From the NCBI GenBank assembly GCA_030789695.1, contig CM061136.1, positions 137,466,448 through 137,530,447 on the forward strand: DNA of 64,000 nt, read 5' to 3'. Every line of letters starts with the position of its first letter. Position 1 is the first letter of the stretch. The position numbers and the translations under genes were made by a program. Positions 43,148 to 55,088 of the stretch are shown in pieces. Under the pieces are notes generated by a model. It ran no database searches and was not told where the DNA came from. It saw only the letters and a list, made by a program, of their open reading frames with translations. Source of the stretch: Scilla litardierei. Lineage: Eukaryota > Streptophyta > Magnoliopsida > Asparagales > Asparagaceae.

Positions 43148-44586
43148 TTGACCGCCGCCATCCAGCAAATCATCCATCAGCCGATTCGGGAGGTTACGAT
43201 GCAGCCACCCCAATTCCAACATCGGCCCATTTGGGGGATGCTCTGCGCCAGGAAGCCAGGGATGTGCGGGATTCAACCCGAAGCGAAACCCTCCGCCCCA
43301 CGCCATTCCCATCACCCAGCGAGGGATTGGAGCTGACCACTACGACGGAGGCCACGAGAATCGGAGGGAAGACAACAACCACCACTCTTGGGGTGTCCAC
43401 TAAGACATGAGACATCTTACAATGGGCAGGGCACACGTAGCGGCGTGGAGAAGGCAAGAGATCGAGAGGCTCAAGTCTATAGTCGCACCTCCACGCGATC
43501 TGCCAGTGGGCAGTATCACGAGAGGGGCCTGCTTCATCAGGGTTCTCCCTATACCATGAGGGGAAGCCCTGTCAGGTCTTCTACTGTCTCAATGTATCGA
43601 CGGATCGACCGTTCGGAGGTAGAACAACCTCTAGTCACCTCAGCTCCTAGTAGGAAGACTCCTCTGAAGGAGAACATTACCTCCACCCCCGACTAGCTAA
43701 TTTCAAGATCCCATCCATGAGACTCTGCGACGGCACGGATGATCCATGAGAGCACATTCAGAGGTATCAGAGTGATGAAGCTACATTGTGCTGACGAACT
43801 ATGACCAAGGTCACGGATGAATGGTACAATGGGTTACCTGACCGATGCATCGGGTCTTTTGATGAATTGACGCAGCTTTTTTGCAGGCAGTTCATAGCTG
43901 GAAAACGCCAGAAGAAGTCGGCACACCTATTTTCCCTCGAGCAGGGAGATAGGGAATCACAGCAAGACTGTCTTAGGCGTTTCAATGACGAAAGGCTTCA
44001 AGTCGAGGGCGCCTCCGATGACACAGTGTTGTTCTCATCCGAGGCATCCGTAACGAATATTTACTGAAATCCCTCCATTTGTTCCACCTAAGCAACCTCG
44101 AACACTTGCTCCATGACAACTGAAGAAGTACTTGCTGCCAAAAAGAAGAGTTCCCTCAAGCACCCTGGGGAGGCAAGGTGAGAGGCCCGCCCACGCAACA
44201 GGAGCCCGCGTCGGGACCCCAGGGACTAGAGGCAGCACGACAGGAGCCCTCAGGGGCGCTTACCTCCGAGGGATGAAAATTTCACTAAGCTGAATGCGAG
44301 CAGAGTTGAGGTCCTCGCTTACTCAAAGGGCGAATGATTCTTCGATCGTCCTCCGCCGAAGCACACGGACAAGTACGAGGAAAGAGATGATTTAAAATTC
44401 TGCATGTACCATCACGAGAGCGGTCACGATATCGATGACTGCCTTAATCTAAAGAACATTGAGGCTCTAGTTAAGCGAGGCCATCTGAAGAGGTTCGTCG
44501 AGGACCCATCGCCGAAGGAAGGAACATTAAGGCCGAAAGATACGGGGCCAATGTCTAACTCTCTCATGACGAAAGTCATCCCATAA
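43148..44586 (+). pseudogene. Tat-like gag, heavily frameshifted
   Basis: Gag pieces occur in several frames: AIQQIIHQPI (43150s), EIERLKSIV (43455s), MRLCDGTDDP (43720s), WYNGLPDRCIGSFDELTQLF (43823-43880) and GDRESQQDCLRRFND, then KFCMYHHESGHDIDDC with a CX2HX4HX4C-like pattern (44396-44440) and EALVKRGHLKRFV. This is the gypsy Gag body plus its C-terminal zinc-like motif. No single frame survives. Confidence 0.7.
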
Positions 44587-44819
44587 GTCGTCGCCAGAAT
44601 GTCATAGTCAAAGCAGGCTGGAAGCATGAGATGATGTTTCTCTTTCCCTTGAAATAAATGCGTGTACGTCTTTTTTCCTTAGTTTGGAGTTTCCGTTTGA
44701 ACCAATGCAATTATCTTTCGGTCAAATTGCGGGTGTACGAAAGTATATCCCATGGCAGAAGAAATTTGATTCCACTCGCTCATGGATAATTTTTCCTCCT
44801 TAGCCAACTAGGCAACGCG

Positions 44820-45780
44820 GTTGGTAACGACTCTACTCTCGGGGGCCACTCAGTTATATGATCGAAGGTGGCCTCTCCTTGCGGGCCGACTGTGCTACAC
44901 GATCGGTGGCCATACATTCTTCTCTAGCCAACCAGGTTACGCGGTCGGAGACGACTCTACCCTCGCGAGCCGCTCGGCTATGCGATCGAAGGTGGCCTCT
45001 CCTTGCGGGCCGACCGAGCTACATGATCGGGGCCATACTTTCCTCCTTAGCCAACCAGGCTACGCGGTCAGAGATGACTCTATCCTCACGGGCCGCTCGG
45101 CCATACGATCGAAGGGGGCCTCTCCTTCGCGGGTTGACCGAGTTACACAATCGGGTGCCATACTTTCCTACGCAGTCGGAGATGACTCTTCCCTCGCGGG
45201 CCGCTCGGCTATACAATCGAAGGTGGCCTCTCCTTTGCGGGCCAACCGAGCTACACGATCGGGGGCCATATTTTCTTCCTTAGCCAACCAAACTACGCGG
45301 TCGGAGATGACTCTACACTCGCGGGCCGCTCGGCTATACGATCGGAGGGGACACCCTTTTGCGGGCCGATCGACCTACACGATCGGGGCAAGTTCTCTCT
45401 CGCCATCCAAAGCTACGGAGTTTTCTCAATCCTCGCGGGCCACTGGGCTATACAATCGGAGGGGCCACCTCTTCGCGGGCTGATCGAGCTACACGATCGG
45501 GGCAAGTTCTCTCTTTCTCTATCAAAGCCATCCAAAGCTACGGAGTTCTCTCCACCCTTGCGGGCTGCTCGGCTACACGATCGGAGGGCCATCCCTTCGC
45601 GGGCCGACCGAGCTACACGATCGGGAGCAAATTTTCTCTCGCGAATTAGCTAAGTTACGAAGTTCACTTCACCCTCGCAGGTCGCTCAGCTACATGATCG
45701 GAAGGACCACCCCTTCGCGGGTCGACCGAGCTACACGATCGGGGGCAAATTCTCTTCGCAAGCCAACCACGTCGAACGGT
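44820..45780 (+). repeat. Tandem array, eight ~120-bp units
   Basis: The landmark ATCGAAGG or ATCGGAGG recurs at 44861, 44985, 45108, 45216, 45341, 45455, 45580 and 45697, spacings 108-125 bp. Each unit holds two half-units built around CGGGCCG.TCGGCTA.ACGATCG. Open frames through it are a result of base composition. Confidence 0.85.
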
Positions 45781-46103
45781 CGGCGATGATTCCGACTATG
45801 TCGACTGATCAAGATACACCATCGAGGATGATTACATCAGAAATGATCAGTTCGAATTCTCAGCTGCATAACTCAAAGGGGCAACCTCTTTTTGAACTGA
45901 CCTCACTCTATGTTAGGAGATGTTCATTATCCAACAAGACTACCTCTCGCATCTTCTAAATATACGAGGTATACCGGTTGAGGGGGGGCAGACGGGCATG
46001 CATTGCCACACCTGCGGGAAGATAACTTGAACCCCAAAATACTCTATTATGCATTTCAAAATGCGAGTCATGCATCAGGAGGGGATTATACAGACTATTA
46101 CAT

Positions 46104-48576
46104 TCATGGGGCACTGTGCTCTTGCGAATTATCTCCGGGCGTCGAGCTCTCGTCTGTATTAGGGACCTCCTCCTCAACTGGGGTGTCATCATCCTTCCCA
46201 TCTGGCTCCTCATCCGACCACACTGCCAATTGGTTGAAGTCAATCATCGAAGCGGGATATTTGCGCTCGATCTGTAACCGGCAGTGTGTGAAGCCAGCCT
46301 CAAGCAGCGTCAGCACATTGCCGAGGCTCATTTTATATTCTTCTATGGCTTCTCGAGCAATCTTCGCTTTCATCTCTTTAGAAATCTGCGAGGATGATTC
46401 CCCACCGTTTCCAGACGAGAGCCGAGTTTGCCTAAGGCAATTAGCAATCGGCCTTGAAGCTCCACCTCTTTCATCGCCCAATCCTCCTCCTTTAACAGCC
46501 GCATTCGGCATGTCTTCTCAAGGACTCCTGAGCAAGTCGCTCCTCCAATGAGCTTTTAAGGGCCGCCTCATCCGCATCTCTTGCTTTCACCTCAGCCAGC
46601 TCCTGCTTAACCCCTTTTACACGGGAAATGAGCTCCAAATGTGTATGTATGGCCTTCTTCAACTTCGTCTTCGCCTCATCAATGACCTTTTGGTCAGCTG
46701 ATATTTGCTCGGCACTATAAGCCAAATGGGCTTCGTAATTATCCACGGCCAATGAGCGCCGCCGCAATTCGGCATCCAAAGTTGCCGCCTGTGAACAAAA
46801 GAGAGTCAGACTCATCACTTCTTACAATTAATAAAGACTCAGCAGAAATAACCTACCAGAAGGGTCTGCTGAGCCGTTAGTATTGCCAGTCTCTTCTGAT
46901 CGACTCTGGCCATGATGGCACTATCCCGAGGAAGAGTCAAGTTTTTGATAAGTCGGGAGGCAGCCTGGCAACTCAAGAAAGCAGACTCTTCCTCGCGCAC
47001 CGGATAGTGAGACCTCTCTGGGACATCCCTCCATATCTTAAGGAGACCTATCCTCCAAGAAGATCGCTCTGTACTCTGGGGATATCCTCCGGTAATGGCT
47101 CATGGGGAAGGAGGCCCTCGAATGGCCATGTATCTACAGCCAAACAAGGCTCCTGAGCCGATGGCGACTCCGTCGGAGCCTCATGTGAAGGTGGGTCTCG
47201 AGCTTGTTCAGGAACTGCTTCTTAGGCCATGATGGCATCTCCGCCCGAAGGATCTTCGGGTCGCTTCTCCCTTCTTTTTATTTGCTCGGCCCCAACCAGG
47301 GCCGACGCTTCCTTTTTCTCTGGCCTTTTTCTCTGGCCTTTTTCTCTGGCCTAGGCTTGACTAAGGAGCATCTGGGGCTGCCGAGATTGAACCTTGGATC
47401 GTCGCAGGACCACCGGTCCTGTTCTTCATCTTTTTCTGTGTATGGCCTTCCGCAACCTTTGCCCGAGGGCCCACCATCTTCTTTTGCTTCTGAGCCTCAG
47501 AGACCCCTCGGATTGCCGAAGACGATCCTTTGACAACATTGGTCGCCCTTTCGGGACTGACCGCGAAATGGAACGACGAGCCCCCTTTAACCTCTCTGAG
47601 GGAAGCATGAAAGGCGGATTGGAGCTCGGGATATTCATGATACTCCAACCCTTTCATCCCTGCAATACGAGGGATGAATAAGCGATATGGAAAGTATAGT
47701 CAATTCAAAGGAACCTCCTTACCTCCCTCACATGCAGTCATCTTCAAAGTTTTTGAATCGAACAAACATTCTATCTTTCCGAAATCAACCTGGATGCTGA
47801 GCAACTCATCCACGGTCTTCAACTCGCCCTCTGTAAGAGGACGCTCTTCATTTGCCGCAAGAGTCGGCTCAGTCCAAATGGTGATGAAAATCGTTGAGCC
47901 AGGAAAAGCCACAAACACATACTGCTCTTTCCACCCCTTATTGGAAGTGGGAAGGTTCTTAATTAATTGCCGGTCTCCCTTGGTGATAATATAATACTAT
48001 ATGGAGCCCGGGTAAATCTTCACTTGAAAGAAGAAATTGAACAATCTCAAGGTCGGCTCTACCTCTATCATCATGCACAATACTATGAAACCGACCAAAT
48101 TGCCCACGGAGTTCGGCATTATTTGGCACAGTGAGAGTCTTAGCGTATTCAGGACTTCCAGGATAAACATGTGCAATGGAAAGCGAAGCCCAAGCTTAAA
48201 GGCTTTGGAATACATGCCCACATTGCATTCCCCAGGCCAACAAACAACAAACTCTGTCAGCAGAGGAATTCGAATCGTATAGGGGTGTTGAATGAAACTC
48301 TTCTGAAAGTATGGCAGAAGGGCGACCAATACCTTGGAGGCGATAATGGTAACCACTTGGGGTGTGGGCGTCTTCTCTTTGCCCTTACGGCACGATGAAG
48401 CCTCAATATTGACAGGGATTAACGCTGAGTCTCTTTCCTTCGCAGACGGTGTCGGACAGGGCGTATCAGTTGAAGTACCCCCAGTGGCCACCCAACTTTT
48501 CGCTTGATATGTAGCATCTTGAGCCCTCTCCATCATCCCAGAGTTCGTCGGTTCCCGACGTCGATGATGTCGCCAT
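46104..48576 (-). pseudogene. Antisense ORF (aORF) of the Tat-like element
   Basis: Opposite to the element, pieces read: start ATGGCGACATCATCG (48576), then the globular domain (YTIRIPLLTEFVV, FKLGLRFPLHMFILEVLNTL, MPNSVGNLVGFIVLC, 48000-48300) and its continuation at 47700-47970 (WKEQYVFVAFPG). A disordered middle follows, then a coiled coil (46492-46818) and an acidic tail (MIDFNQLAVWSDEE, 46104-46511). The domain resembles the family I recall as putative gypsy-type transposon (PF04195). Frameshifts and stops divide it. A TATA-like CCTTTATAAG lies about 100 bp upstream on the minus strand (48673-48683). Confidence 0.65.
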
Positions 48577-48913
48577 GATGAATATTGGGCAAAGAAAGGA
48601 GAAAGTACCAGGGATTTCTTTTTATGGGAGGTTAAGCCTAACAATTTGGCGTCACTATCCCCCAATTTGTCACTTATAAAGGAGATGGTCGACCCTGATC
48701 AGGGCCGACCCTCCAGTCTGAAGGCACGTGTCACCAATCAGCGACCGTCCGTCTTCTAAACCTAAGCCAGTTGTAACGGCCAAATCAGTGGGAACGAAGC
48801 TTCAGTCGACTATGATCGAGTGCTTTTGCCTCGACTGCCGTGCTCAATTAATGAAGCATCGCGTCACTCGACCTCAATCGACGCGCCGACTGAACTCAAG
48901 TGACGGGGGTCAT

Positions 48914-49773
48914 TGTTACATCATTGGGCCAGCTTCTATTGGCGCCATTGGGCTGGCTTCTATTGGCACCATTGGGCCGGCTCTAGTTAGCATCAATGGG
49001 CCGGCCCCCATATACGTATATACGGGGTTTTAACGCCTACATAAGCTAAATTCCGCTAAAAGAAGACAAAGCAGCCCAACAAGTCCATCATATTCGTCGA
49101 GCCCACGTAAATACATGGCTGTTTACTTGGTCAAAGGCAGTTCAAATCATACCATTTAAAGCCCCACGTCCCTGGGGAGAAGTGGGGAAATGGGGCCAAT
49201 AATGGCATAGTTGTCACTCACCCACTACGCTCGAGATGCAGGCACACACGAGCCATGATCGGGATGAAGCAGTTTTCCCACGACAGGACTGAAGACATGT
49301 TGCTCCTATTAAAGGAGCAAACCTCGGAGGAACAAAGGGGGGGGGCACCAGAGATACTATTTGCTAGGTACTCTGACAACACTGGCCTTTTACTCTCCAC
49401 ATATTTCTTCATTCTTTACTCGGTCGGTCAGCCTCACAGACGATCTCCTGCTAGATCGATCTCGCTGCCCCCGAGCCTCCCGTCAGTTTTCTACTAACTT
49501 AAGTATCAGAGGGGATTTGGGTTAGGCCCAAATCGGACCCCCCCCCCCCCCCCTTGACAGTTTATTGTGGTGTAGATAGCTTGGCAGGTGACCCTCAACA
49601 AGCTCGGAGCTCCTCTGAGCTAGATCAGACTTCTTTCCAGTAGCTCGGCCGCCACCTTGCATACCCGAGCTACCCAGCAGGAGAGCCCGATCACCCCGGC
49701 TGACGGAGATACGCGTTGACTCACAGCGTCAAAGTCAACCCATTTATTGTTGACCGGAACCTCACCGTCAACA
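48914..49773 (+). repeat. 3' LTR of the Tat-like element
   Basis: 860 bp, TGTTACATCATTGGG to CGTCAACA. Compared with the 5' LTR it has an extra ATTGGGC.GGCTTCTATTGGC unit near its start and a 16-nt C run at 49538-49553. Confidence 0.75.
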
Positions 49774-50668
49774 TGACCCATTTTTGTTAAAAGTTGGGTT
49801 TGATTACAAGTGGGGTCACATGGGTCATGGAAGGTCCCAAGTTAACCGAAAACACCATCCTAAGTCGAGATAAATGTTAGAAATTGAAGGACAAGCGGGT
49901 TTAGTGTACACCGGCTGACAGGTTGTGGGGTGTTTGGGCTAATCTACCCTAATTTCATTTTTTGTTGTTAGCTCTCCTATTGATTTCCAATGGGGTGGAT
50001 ATTTGGAGGGTGCCCCACCTTCAAGTTCTACTAGGTCAGTTTGGCTATAAATCCTCCCAGGATGAGCCTATTAACCGCACAGGGGCGCGCACACGCCATT
50101 GGGTATGTAATTCTACAAGGAAAAACTTCAAAAATAGGCATGCAGTTTCATTTCAAGAGGACCCTCTTGTACTATATGTGCGCCTTTTTTGAGCAAGTAT
50201 CGGTGTTAAACTTTTTTAGGTGCCAAGTGTGTTTGAACGGCAGACATCCGGCTTGTGTCCATCAATGAAGGAGATGCAAGTTTTAGAGGGACAACCTGCT
50301 ACATATTGTAGATGATCAAAGTTGACCGCAAATGAATAAATTCATTTGTTTCCACTTTCCTAAAGAACTCCTGAAGAGTTTTGAATTGTGTTTACGAGAC
50401 TAGAAATGGTTGCATGTTGGCTGGTCTTCTCCATGCAATGACATCTTCATGCAGTCAATACGAGATGTCGGTTTTGATGGATAAGTGGGTATCAGATTGT
50501 TACTGTTGCTACTGATGGAGCGTATTTTTCATGATTGCAATACTTATTTCCTAGATCACCATGCGGCCATCTCTCTTGCATAGTTAATATATGTATCGTG
50601 TGAAGTCTTTATACCGTGCTCACCCTTGTGCTTTCAAAACCTCTGATGCATTTGTGTTCATCATCCAG
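49774..50668 (+). other. End of intron 3
   Basis: No gene or element end was seen; ends at the acceptor of exon 4. Confidence 0.6.
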
Positions 50669-50892
50669 TGAATCCCCTGTCATGGGTCGAGCCAACAGAT
50701 GAAGACTTCCACCAGATCCATCCATACAATGAGAGTCCTGTCTATCGCTCTCCGTCTTTAGAATCATCGCCGCCACAAGCAGCCGCCCCGTCACCACCAG
50801 AAAAGAAGAAAGCTAATCGACCGAAAATATACATAAAAAACTGCAACAGCAGCAGGAGCTCAATGGTACAACCAACTAATGAAGAACTTTGA
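50669..50892 (+). CDS. CW-MBD protein, exon 4 (C-terminus)
   Basis: The acceptor is ATCCAG at 50663-50668. The phase matches exon 3 (1+2). It encodes residues 340-413 ending at TGA 50890-50892: NPLSWVEPTDEDF, a Ser/Pro-rich stretch, a basic patch EKKKANRPKI, then a polar tail. It is separated from exon 3 by 20.7 kb of mostly retrotransposon. The reading frame and acceptor are clean, so I join it to the MBD gene. A cDNA spanning the junction would settle it. Confidence 0.75.
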
Positions 50893-51350
50893 AGGGCCTT
50901 AACACGATTGTTGTTTTCCTTCGGGCTGGCAGGTAGTTTCAGTAAGCTCTTTTTTTTTTTGTGGTTTGGGTATTAACGTTTTATTTACTTGGGGGGTTTT
51001 ACTTTTGGAATGGAGAATGGCTGATATGTATACGGGCCTTTATGAGAAGCGCTTTCTGTTTCCCTTTCCTTTTCTTGAAACCGCGCGATGGGATGAAAAA
51101 TGGAAGTTTTGGAACAAAGAAATCCATTTCAATATAACATTATATATGAAGCGTTATAAGAATGATCGTACCCAACGTCCACGTTCGAGCCGTTTTGGTG
51201 CATTAATATGTCGTGGGCCCATGAGGCGTGGCTTTAGACTCGAGCATTCGGATTCGGAGGATGTGAGACGATTCTTCTCGTTTTTCAGTATTTTGAATTT
51301 TCATTTCATGATGTATGGCTTTGAATTGTGTGTTTAAGGTTGTGTTTTCT
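50893..51350 (+). other. Probable 3' UTR and downstream flank of the CW-MBD gene
   Basis: A T10-type run at about 50950 and mixed sequence follow the stop. A 123-codon frame at 50966-51337 has no recognised motif; its start lies within the likely 3' UTR. I cannot place the poly(A) site. Confidence 0.35.
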
Positions 51351-51708
51351 GGTATTAATCTTCCTTTTAGCTGATTCTAGCTTTGCTTCCACTTAGAAAG
51401 CGATGTTGCCGAGGATGTGGAGAAGGATATCAATCATCTAGTGAATGATCAGTATGAATCTAGTTACATAAAATTTATGGGAGTTCTAGGATCTAGACTA
51501 TATACGTAGACAATGCCACTATAGTCAATATCAATGGCAGGGGATATATGATGCTCCTGGTCGGTTATAAAATTTCCATTAATTTTTTAAATGAAAGGTT
51601 ACTGATCTTAATATAAAAATTTTGAACCTAAATTACAAATTCATTCTGGCAGTTATGATCTAACATAAATCTATTTTGTGGGGTGTGCTTTTACTCATTT
51701 CATTGATC

Positions 51709-51844
51709 TAAAATTTTAGTTGATTTGGATATATGTTTTAACCCATGCATCAATATGTTGCTTTTTTAAAATGAAATTTTGAAAATGTTGATTTCGTCGA
51801 CGTTTCATTTATTTGTAAAATATATCCAAATCAATTGAAATTTT
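51709..51844. repeat. 136-bp inverted repeat (fold-back)
   Basis: The arms 51709-51740 and 51816-51844 are inverted near-complements centred on TTGATTTGGATATAT and ATATATCCAAATCAA. The loop is about 75 bp. It is MITE-like, with no target duplication found. Confidence 0.5.
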
Positions 51845-52622
51845 GCTTGTAAATAGTTGAAAAGGAAATCACATTGGTTCCTTTGTTTTTCCTTTACTCA
51901 TGATCAAAAGAACCAGGTGAACCAGGTGTTATTTGATTGTCATGTATCATGTGCGTGCAAGAATAACTGGTGTAGGAAATTTTCTATGCTCTTTCAAACT
52001 TCACTTTTCATTTTTTTCTTCAATTTTATTGTTTTGGGTTGTTGTACAAATTTTAAAACCTTCAAAATTTCAAATGCGGGTAAACTCTAAGGAACTTAAA
52101 GGAGGTTTGATATCTTCGATTTGCTTGTTGCAAAAGGTTTTATAGTTTTAAAATCGTTGAATTTGTAACAATTGGTCAAATAGTATTGGATTCACTTGAT
52201 ATTTGGTATGTTAATCATCTATGATGTGTAAAGCAAGATGAACGGTGTTGATCAATAAAAAACGTGAAAAATGAAGTTTTTGAGTGCAGTTGTCTGAAAT
52301 TTTCCACATCCACTGCTCTACAAAAACTCTTGTTCTTCATCTAAGAAAAATATATAATATGAACTTTTTTAGTTCCAGTTTAGGAAATTTCCGACACTTG
52401 TTGTTCATATAAAAAATTCTGCCCTTTGGAACAGAGGTTCACTCAAATAAATTATCATCCAACCTGGAATCCAAAGAATTATCTCCCAAATATCCAAACA
52501 GGATGTCTCAGATGAAAATCATTTGGATAACGTCTTGGATACTGTCTCATTGTGTACCAAATGTGTTCCGTAGTTTTAAAATTCATTGGATTATAATCCA
52601 AAACGTTAGCTTGGACACCTAA
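51845..52622. other. Intergenic AT-rich sequence
   Basis: No supported feature; short ORFs only. Confidence 0.5.
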
Positions 52623-53098
52623 GAGCAGTCCGAGCGGTGGGGGTTTTCCAAAATGTTGTGTGTTTCCAAAATGCTGAATGGATGTGCTCTTTTCAGGAGT
52701 CGATTGTAGTGCATTTGTGTATGTAGAAGAATTTGAAATATAGATGGGTAGAAAAAGTGTTGATTTGAATCTATGGAAAAAGTGATTATAAAGAATATAG
52801 TGTGGATTTATAGAGATAAACAATAAAGGAGATGTGTGAAAACACAAGTGAAATTTGTCTCATATTCATAAAACTTCAAGGCCCCAACGGACACTTTCTT
52901 TTGTAAAAAAATATCCCCTTCAAATTTGACCAAAAATCCCAACGGCTACATCATTAAAAAATTAATTTAATTGCCAAAAATCCCGCATTTTGAACGGCTT
53001 CTGGTTGGAATGCGTCGGAGGGAGACATTTTGGACGGTGGGTCAATTGCATAAATTTCCCAAAATACGGCCGCAAAATGCGGCCGCTGGGACTGGTCA
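52623..53098. mobile_element. TIR element, perhaps PIF/Harbinger-type MITE
   Basis: The left end GAGCAGTCCGAGCGG matches the inverted right end GACCAGTCCCAGCGG in 13 of 15 positions. The ~475-bp interior is non-coding. Flanking TAA and TTTTAA would fit a 3-bp target, but the exact register is unclear. Confidence 0.45.
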
Positions 53099-53433
53099 TT
53101 TTAACCGAAAAGAACCCCTTTGGATTAAAAATGAGGTAAAGTCACTACTTTTTAAGTCTAAAATACTGACCTGCCTTGGTTCAGAATCATAAAGATTTGT
53201 TGTTAAAAAATAACATCCAAACTAACGAATCATATGGATTGCATGAATTCATCGGAAAATGGAATAATATGGTTTGAGTCCATTGGACTGGGGTTATTCG
53301 ATCTGAAAAAAGATATATTTTTATCCGATTAGAGGGATTTTCCGCAAAGGCATTTTAAAGAAAATTCAATTAGTAAAGTTTTCATGTTGGACAATTTTTG
53401 CAAAAAGGCTAATAATTAAAAATATGTTGTAAA

Positions 53434-54593
53434 TGTTAGAACTCAAGAGATGATATCTGTTGCGGGGTGGAACTCGTGTACAATGAATTTGTATTATGGG
53501 GAACCAAGGGCACGGTGGTTATATTGATAAGAGGATTTAGGTAGGCTTTTTGACAAGTGATTAGTGGGGTGAAGAGGCTAAACTTGCCGCCGGGGCAGGC
53601 CACGTAGTCAAATCCCGCCGGATGCGGCGGAGGAGGATCGGGTGGCGGGAGCCGAAGGCGGATATCGGCCGAGAGGCGAGCTACCCTGCAACACGAGCAA
53701 CTCGTCAGAAAGGCCGGGTTGGGGTCCAATCCTTAGCCTCTCCGATGCCTAAGTCAGTGACTGGACTTAAAGCGGGGGCGGGGCACGCAGGTCGGACTAA
53801 GGGTGTGTCGACCGTACGTGACGAGCTATAAGTGGGAGAACAAAGATATGGACGACCTTTGCTCTCGTGTGTGAATAATGGGATTCAGAGGGAATTTTCC
53901 AACCCCATCACCGTAAGAAGTGAGGGGGTATTTGTACCTGATGGGAGATGATTAGGTGGGGTTGACCTGGCATGCTGACTCGACGTGCTGAGCTGGGCCG
54001 GCTGTCAGCGGAAGCTTCGGACGAGGATGTCAGGAACAGGAGTGTCTGCCTCGCTTTTGTCAGATGGCGCAACGGCCAGGGGCACTTTTGTCAGGGTGTC
54101 AGGGCCGAAAGCATTAAGTGTCAGGGGGCGCAGCGGCCAAGGGGTGCTTTGTCAGATGGTCGGGCAGCGCTAGTGTCAGTCGTGTCCTTACATTAGGTTG
54201 TTTGTCGTGCGTGATGAATCAAGGGTACGGCGATGCTACCCCGCGCGGCGGGGTCCGTAGGGGACTGCCGGGTCGACCTGTTCGTGGGTTGTTCGGCCCG
54301 GTCGCGCACATTTTCGGTTGCGGATCATGGACCGCTGGCGGGGAGGGATATGCACGTGCCTCTGTCAGCGTCCAAGGCCGCGCTGTTCGGGTGTTCCCCA
54401 AGCACACTGCCCCTGGCGGGCCGAGCGAGAGCAGTCATACGCCTCGGCCGGGTGGGGGGCGCTGCGAGGTGCGCCCATTCCCATGTAGCCTCGGACCTCC
54501 GGGCCGGCAGTCCCTTTGCAAAGGGGTGAGTCAATGAGGTATATCCATGGTTCTGGGCAGGAGTCGGACTCCCACGATCTTTAGGTCGTAACA
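53434..54593 (-). repeat. 3' LTR of the second Tat-like element
   Basis: On the minus strand it starts TGTTACGACC and ends TTCTAACA (terminal inverted TGTTA/TAACA), 1,160 bp, GC-rich. It contains two or three imperfect copies of TTTGTCAGATGG.GCA.CGGCCA (54056-54150). A polypurine GGCCGGGGGCAAT precedes it at 54594-54606. No partner LTR is in the window. Confidence 0.65.
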
Positions 54594-54893
54594 ATTGCCC
54601 CCGGCCTTCGAGCCTGAGGCGGGAGCTCGGCTCGGCTCGGAGGGCGAACCGTCTCCGACGTTCCGAGCCGTCGGCAAGGATCCCGGCCCACGCCCGGGGG
54701 TGGCGGCGTTAGCTTCGGAACTCCCGCCCTATTGGTCATTATTACGATTCGAAAGGATGGTAGAAAAACGAAGCGTCTCCAAGATTGGGTTTGCGACGCG
54801 TGGATGAGGTGACTCTCACGCCAGTCGAGGCGTTAAGGACATCCCGATGGGCGCCGCGTGGCGGAGCACCGACGGTCGTGATGACCCGGTGGC

Positions 54894-54907
54894 CCACTTT
54901 ATAAACA
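54894..54907 (+). promoter_or_regulatory. TATA-like box upstream of aORF copy A
   Basis: CACTTTATAAAC lies about 185 bp before the ATG of copy A. The first Tat aORF has a comparable TTTATAAG upstream of its start, so an own promoter is plausible. Confidence 0.35.
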
Positions 54908-55088
54908 AAAAGGGTTGGAAGGCGGTCGGCGGGAGTTTTCTTCTGTCTTCGATTCTTCTCCGGTGTTCAATACTTCCGTCTATCGCTTGCTGGCTTGGTT
55001 GCGACTTCCGCCGCCGGTCATCTTCTTCCGAACGTCTTCCCGATCTGACGGATCAGCTAGGTAATAATATTTTTTTACTTTCTGATCG

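Larger units (their letters stand above)
42072..49773 (+). mobile_element. Tat-like Ty3/gypsy element without pol
   Basis: 5' LTR 42072-42905, PBS GTTGGCGCTATCTGTGGGAA, decayed gag, ~120-bp tandem repeats, an antisense ORF, a PPT-like GACGGGGGTCAT and 3' LTR 48914-49773. Flanks are GGACC and TGACC (one mismatch). This PBS and an extra antisense ORF upstream of the 3' LTR are known traits of Tat/Retand-type elements. RT, RNase H and integrase are absent. Confidence 0.75.
109..50892 (+). other. CW-MBD gene span (four coding exons, two giant introns)
   Basis: The gene runs through 50.8 kb to encode 1,242 bp of CDS. Intron 1 (900-29510) is 28,611 bp, intron 2 (29565-29815) is 251 bp and intron 3 (29989-50668) is 20,680 bp. 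All six splice junctions are GT-AG and all phases agree. No lesion was seen in the exons, while almost all mobile elements inside the introns are broken, which suggests the gene is still functional. Confidence 0.75.

Noticed and set aside
44820..45780. CRISPR-like array
   Set aside because: Units are contiguous and diverged with no unique spacers, in a plant retrotransposon.
50966..51337. Separate 123-codon gene after the MBD stop
   Set aside because: No domain, no upstream promoter room, and it lies where the MBD 3' UTR is expected.
54118..54594. Overlapping ORFs up to 139 codons in the GC-rich block
   Set aside because: They lie inside the inferred LTR, overlap in several frames on both strands, and have no recognisable motif.
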